9,500 nucleotides of DNA from Roseobacter sp. (GTDB lineage: Bacteria > Pseudomonadota > Alphaproteobacteria > Rhodobacterales > Rhodobacteraceae). The notes under the pieces are model-generated. The model saw only the letters and a list, made by a program, of their open reading frames with translations, ran no database searches and was not told the DNA's origin. A program made the translations under genes and the position numbers. Shown here one piece after another: positions 7,119 to 9,500 of this stretch. The stretch is taken from the NCBI GenBank assembly GCA_024636425.1, contig JAGXHB010000103.1, positions 1-9,500 on the forward strand. The letters are read 5' to 3'. Within the stretch, counting starts at the first letter, position 1, and the number at the start of each line of letters is the position of its first letter.

Positions 7119-7132
7119 TTGATCTAAATCAA
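7119..7132. promoter_or_regulatory. FNR box in the fnrL-hemN divergent region
   Basis: TTGAT-CTAA-ATCAA, a perfect match, in the 51-base gap between the two start codons. It ends two bases from the fnrL ATG, where bound FnrL would block rather than recruit polymerase, suggesting negative autoregulation. Its centre is about 42 bases upstream of the hemN ATG, which fits class II activation of hemN. The site is certain as a sequence match; the directions of regulation are inferred. Confidence 0.92.
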
Positions 7133-7167
7133 TGCAGCTGTGGGGGTGAATGTAGCAACCTACCCGT

Positions 7168-8523
7168 ATGACACATATAGATCAACTCCATTCCTACGGG
7201 CTCTTTGACGCCAATGCGCCGCGGTACACCAGCTATCCACCGGCAAATCATTTTGCCGCCGGGGTCGGTGCCGATAACCACGCGGGCTGGATCGCTGCCG
7301 TGCCGACGGGGGCCAGAGTATCGCTTTATCTGCATATTCCGTTTTGCAAACGGCTTTGCTGGTTCTGCGCTTGCCGTACCCAAGGCACCAAGACCATGCG
7401 CCCGGTCGAAGCCTATATCGATACCCTCATGACCGAGATAGACCGCGTGCGTGACCTGTTGCCGCACAAGGTATCGCTCTCACGCCTTCATCTTGGCGGC
7501 GGCACCCCGACGATTCTGTCGCCTGAAACCATGACAAAGCTGCTGACCCGCGTTTTCGACCGCTTTGCGACGGCTAAAGGGTTCTAGTTCTCCGTCGAGA
7601 TCGACCCGACCGAAGCATCGCCCGAGTTGCTTGATACGCTGGTTCTCTACGGCATGAACCGTGCCAGCATCGGCGTGCAGGATTTTGATCCGGCCGTGCA
7701 GCAGGCCATCGGCAGGCTGCAGTCGTTCGAACAGACAGCACTCACCGTTGCGCATCTGCGCCGCGCGAATGTGCAAAGCCTCAACATGGACCTCCTGTAC
7801 GGGCTGCCCTTCCAGACACCAGAACGCCTTGCCGCCTCGCTCGAGCAGGTGATGGCCCTTTCACCGGACCGGCTGGCGCTCTACGGCTACGCGCATGTGC
7901 CGTGGATGTCCAAGCGGCAGGTGATGATCAAGGCCGAAGACCTCCCCGATGCAGAGGCGCGCTTTGGTCTGGCGGAACTTGCGCGCAGGATGCTTGTTGC
8001 TGATGGTTTCGAGCCCATTGGGATCGACCATTTCGCAAGACCCGAGGACAGCCTGACGCGGGCCCAGATCAAAGGCCATCTGCGCCGCAATTTTCAAGGC
8101 TACACCGACGACACCGCCGAGGTGCTGATCGGCCTAGGTGCCTCTGCGATCTCGAAATTCCCGCAAGGCTACAGCCAGAACCATCCCTCGACGGCGGCCT
8201 ATGTTGCGGCAATCACCGACGGCGGGCTTGCGGCAGCCAAAGGCCACCGGTTGACCCCGACCGACGCCTGGGTCGCCCGCGCAATCGAGATGCTGATGTG
8301 CCGTTTTGAAATCAATGTGGACATCTTGCGTGCCGAGTTCCCCGCCTTTTCCTGTGCCATCGGTCAAAGTCTCAGCAATCTGTGCGACAGTTATCCCAAG
8401 GCGCTTTTCTTTCACGACGGGCTGATGACCGTGCGCCCCGAATATGTGCCGCTGGTCCGCATCCTTGCGGGCAAGCTCGATCTCTTTCAATCCGCCCGCA
8501 AAGCCCATAGCGCCGCGATCTGA
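7168..8523 (+). pseudogene. hemN: Oxygen-independent coproporphyrinogen III oxidase HemN, interrupted by an in-frame TAG
   Basis: HemN is a cytoplasmic radical-SAM enzyme converting coproporphyrinogen III to protoporphyrinogen IX without O2. The frame would encode about 451 residues, close to the family length. Visible are PRYTSYPPANHF at the N-terminus, the radical-SAM motif C60-x3-C64-x2-C67, GGGTPT (110-115), then after the stop FSVEIDPTEAS, GVQDFDPAVQQ, NMDLLYGLPFQT, YAHVPW, DHFARPED and NFQGYT. The reading frame is interrupted once, by TAG at 7585-7587 (codon 140), exactly where relatives have Glu before I/FSVE-DP; GAG to TAG is one base change. Everything downstream stays in frame and conserved, so the lesion is recent, a sequencing error, or suppressed. 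The first part alone (139 residues) lacks most of the barrel. No Shine-Dalgarno site precedes the ATG. Confidence 0.85.
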
Positions 8524-8546
8524 CGCTTCTGGCTGGCAAATATTAC

Positions 8547-8568
8547 GGGGGGCCGGGGGCAACCCCCC
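8547..8568. terminator. GC-rich hairpin between convergent hemN and hpaR
   Basis: GGGGGG (8547-8552) can pair with CCCCCC (8563-8568), or alternatively GGGGG (8555-8559) with CCCCC across a CAA loop. It lies 23 bases after the hemN stop and 26 bases beyond the hpaR stop, between convergent genes, where a bidirectional terminator is expected. There is no T-tract on either side, so intrinsic termination is doubtful. Confidence 0.3.
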
Positions 8569-8594
8569 ATTGCGCCGGCAGCAAACAGGTGTCC

Positions 8595-9050
8595 CTACAC
8601 CACCGTCATCAGATCGGCCTCGGTCAGCTCTTCCAGCAAATCCAGCAGCAGTGTCATCTTTTGCGCTCCGAACTGCGTTCGGAGCCGCGCGGTGATCTCG
8701 GCCGAGCGGGCGGCGTGATCGTCGATCAATTTCTGCCCGCCCGCGCTGATCGTGACGATGGATTTGCGCCGGTCGCTTGCGTCAATCGCCCGTGAGAGAA
8801 GCCCGTCCTTTTCCATCGCGGTCAATATCCGCGTCAGGCTTGGCAGCATCAGGCAGGCCGCTGTGGCGATCGCCGTCTGCTCCATCGGTCCTTTTTCCGA
8901 CACAACGCGCAGAACCCGCCATTTCTGCTCGCTGATGCCGCTTTCGCTCAGCATGGCGCGATACGGCCCCATGACGGTTTCGCGCGCGCGCAGCAGGGCA
9001 ATCGGCAGGGAGCGTGCCGTCTGGGCAAGTCTGGACGGGTTCTGGGTCAA
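8595..9050 (-). CDS. hpaR: MarR-family repressor, HpaR type (homoprotocatechuate degradation)
   Basis: A MarR-type winged-helix regulator of about 151 residues. The segment SLPIALLRARETVMGPYRAMLSE (about 14-36) closely resembles the start of Escherichia coli HpaR, the repressor of the 4-hydroxyphenylacetate meta-cleavage operon. The winged helix covers about 40-103, with recognition-helix region MLPSLTRILTAME (68-80) and wing DASDRRKS. The end, QKMTLLLDLLEELTE, forms the dimer helix. It is divergent from an hpaF-like gene of the same pathway, and a paired palindrome lies between them. Both possible starts are TTG: 9074 has no ribosome-binding site and begins six bases from the operator, whereas 9050 has GGAAGG seven to eight bases upstream, so I prefer 9050. 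The start is not certain; the family assignment is. Confidence 0.88.
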   Translation of the reverse strand: MTQNPSRLAQTARSLPIALLRARETVMGPYRAMLSESGISEQKWRVLRVVSEKGPMEQTAIATAACLMLPSLTRILTAMEKDGLLSRAIDASDRRKSIVTISAGGQKLIDDHAARSAEITARLRTQFGAQKMTLLLDLLEELTEADLMTVV

Positions 9051-9080
9051 GGGGCTGTCCTTCCGGAACGTCAAAATTTG

Positions 9081-9115
9081 ATTGACATGTTAACTATACT
9101 GCTTAACATGTCAAT
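9081..9115. promoter_or_regulatory. Paired palindromic operator, probably for HpaR
   Basis: A 13-base inverted repeat: ATTGACATGTTAA (9081-9093) and TTAACATGTCAAT (9103-9115), separated by nine bases. Each arm is itself a near-palindrome centred on ACATGT, so the region reads as two 12-bp sites with centres 21 bp apart, about two helical turns. MarR dimers bind such sites. The nine-base spacer holds TATACT on the plus strand (9095-9100) and TATAGT on the minus strand (9098-9093), possible overlapping -10 elements of the divergent promoters. Repression of both genes by one array is the simplest reading; the repressor assignment is inferred from adjacency. Confidence 0.8.
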
Positions 9116-9141
9116 AAATCTGACACGCCTTGGGAGGGGAC

Positions 9142-9500
9142 ATGCCGCATTTTCAGATCGACTATTCACCCAACCTTGAGCCGCGTCTTGATATCGGCGC
9201 GCTGTGCCGCGTCGTGGCGCAGGCGGCGGCGGATACGGGCGTCTTTCCGGTTGCAGGAATCCGGGTGCGTGCCACGGCCTGCACGCATGTCGTCATGGCT
9301 GACGGCAATCCCGATCATGCGTTTCTGGATCTTTCGGTCCGGCTGCGGGCCGGTCGCACGGATGAGGTCAAACAGGCGGCGACCGCCGCGATCTTTGACG
9401 CGATGGAGGCATTTTGCGCCCCCGTGATGGAGTCCTCGTCGTTCATGCTGTCGATGGAAATGCGCGACATTGATCCCGCACTCAGCCCCAAGGCCAGCTC
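9142..9500 (+). CDS. hpaF: 5-carboxymethyl-2-hydroxymuconate Delta-isomerase (HpaF/HpcD), cut by the window edge
   Basis: The first 119 codons of a gene that continues past the right edge; the family is about 126 residues, so only the last few are missing. The enzyme isomerises 5-carboxymethyl-2-hydroxymuconate in the meta-cleavage of homoprotocatechuate, downstream of 4-hydroxyphenylacetate. It is tautomerase-like, using the N-terminal proline exposed after Met removal as the base; here the protein begins Met-Pro-His-Phe, as in the Escherichia coli enzyme. Further similarity lies in TGVFPVAGIRVRA (about 32-44), MADGNPDHAFLDL (about 52-64) and a MES segment near residue 96. The start has GGGAGGGG immediately upstream with a short spacer. 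It lies divergent to hpaR beyond the paired operator and is probably the first gene of a catabolic operon to the right. Confidence 0.9.
   Translation, partial: MPHFQIDYSPNLEPRLDIGALCRVVAQAAADTGVFPVAGIRVRATACTHVVMADGNPDHAFLDLSVRLRAGRTDEVKQAATAAIFDAMEAFCAPVMESSSFMLSMEMRDIDPALSPKAS

Noticed and set aside
7585..7587. Programmed recoding of the TAG (for example pyrrolysine insertion)
   Set aside because: Relatives have ordinary Glu here, no stimulating structure is apparent just downstream, and pyrrolysine use is not expected in this group. A point mutation or sequence error is simpler.
7627..8523. The second half of hemN as a separate gene starting at TTG 7627
   Set aside because: No ribosome-binding site is evident, the start would fall inside a conserved segment of the HemN barrel, and the piece would lack the radical-SAM cysteines. 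It is better read as the remainder of one interrupted gene.
9082..9087. TTGACA as a sigma-70 -35 element for the hpaF-like gene
   Set aside because: At 17-bp spacing the -10 position reads AACATG, a poor match, and TATACT lies only seven bases away. The motif is better explained as part of the repeated operator.

Overview
This window looks like part of an alphaproteobacterial chromosome, most likely Rhodobacterales (Rhodobacter/Roseobacter group). The reasons are the high GC content, the protein sequences, and the gene order ccoGHI / ccoNOQP / usp / fnrL / hemN, which I recall from Rhodobacter sphaeroides. No rRNA, tRNA, CRISPR array, insertion sequence or phage gene was seen. Every intergenic gap is well under 300 bases.

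Layout. Positions 1-7116 are all on the minus strand, so transcription runs right to left: fnrL (O2-sensing regulator), a universal stress protein gene, ccoN-ccoO-ccoQ-ccoP (cbb3-type cytochrome c oxidase), then ccoG-ccoH-ccoI (oxidase assembly and copper supply; ccoI runs off the left edge). Divergent from fnrL, on the plus strand, is hemN (anaerobic haem synthesis), which carries an in-frame TAG at codon 140. The right end (8595-9500) changes subject. It holds a minus-strand hpaR-type MarR repressor and, divergent from it, the start of a gene for 5-carboxymethyl-2-hydroxymuconate isomerase, probably the edge of a homoprotocatechuate (4-hydroxyphenylacetate) degradation cluster.

How the genes work together. 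Four perfect FNR boxes (TTGAT-N4-ATCAA) lie before ccoG, before ccoN, before the usp gene, and between fnrL and hemN. Every transcription unit in the left three quarters therefore appears wired to FnrL, whose own gene is in the middle. Under low O2, FnrL would control the high-affinity oxidase, its assembly factors, a stress protein, O2-independent haem synthesis and itself. The hpaR intergenic region has its own duplicated palindromic operator.

The most unusual points are the single-base nonsense codon in an otherwise intact hemN, an FNR box sitting where the fnrL ribosome-binding site should be, a ccoP stop codon in the loop of a perfect 10-bp hairpin followed by a terminator and the ccoG FNR box, and the two HpaR-type operators spaced 21 bp apart. 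I did not find a convincing new type of system; this is mostly a well-known respiratory locus.
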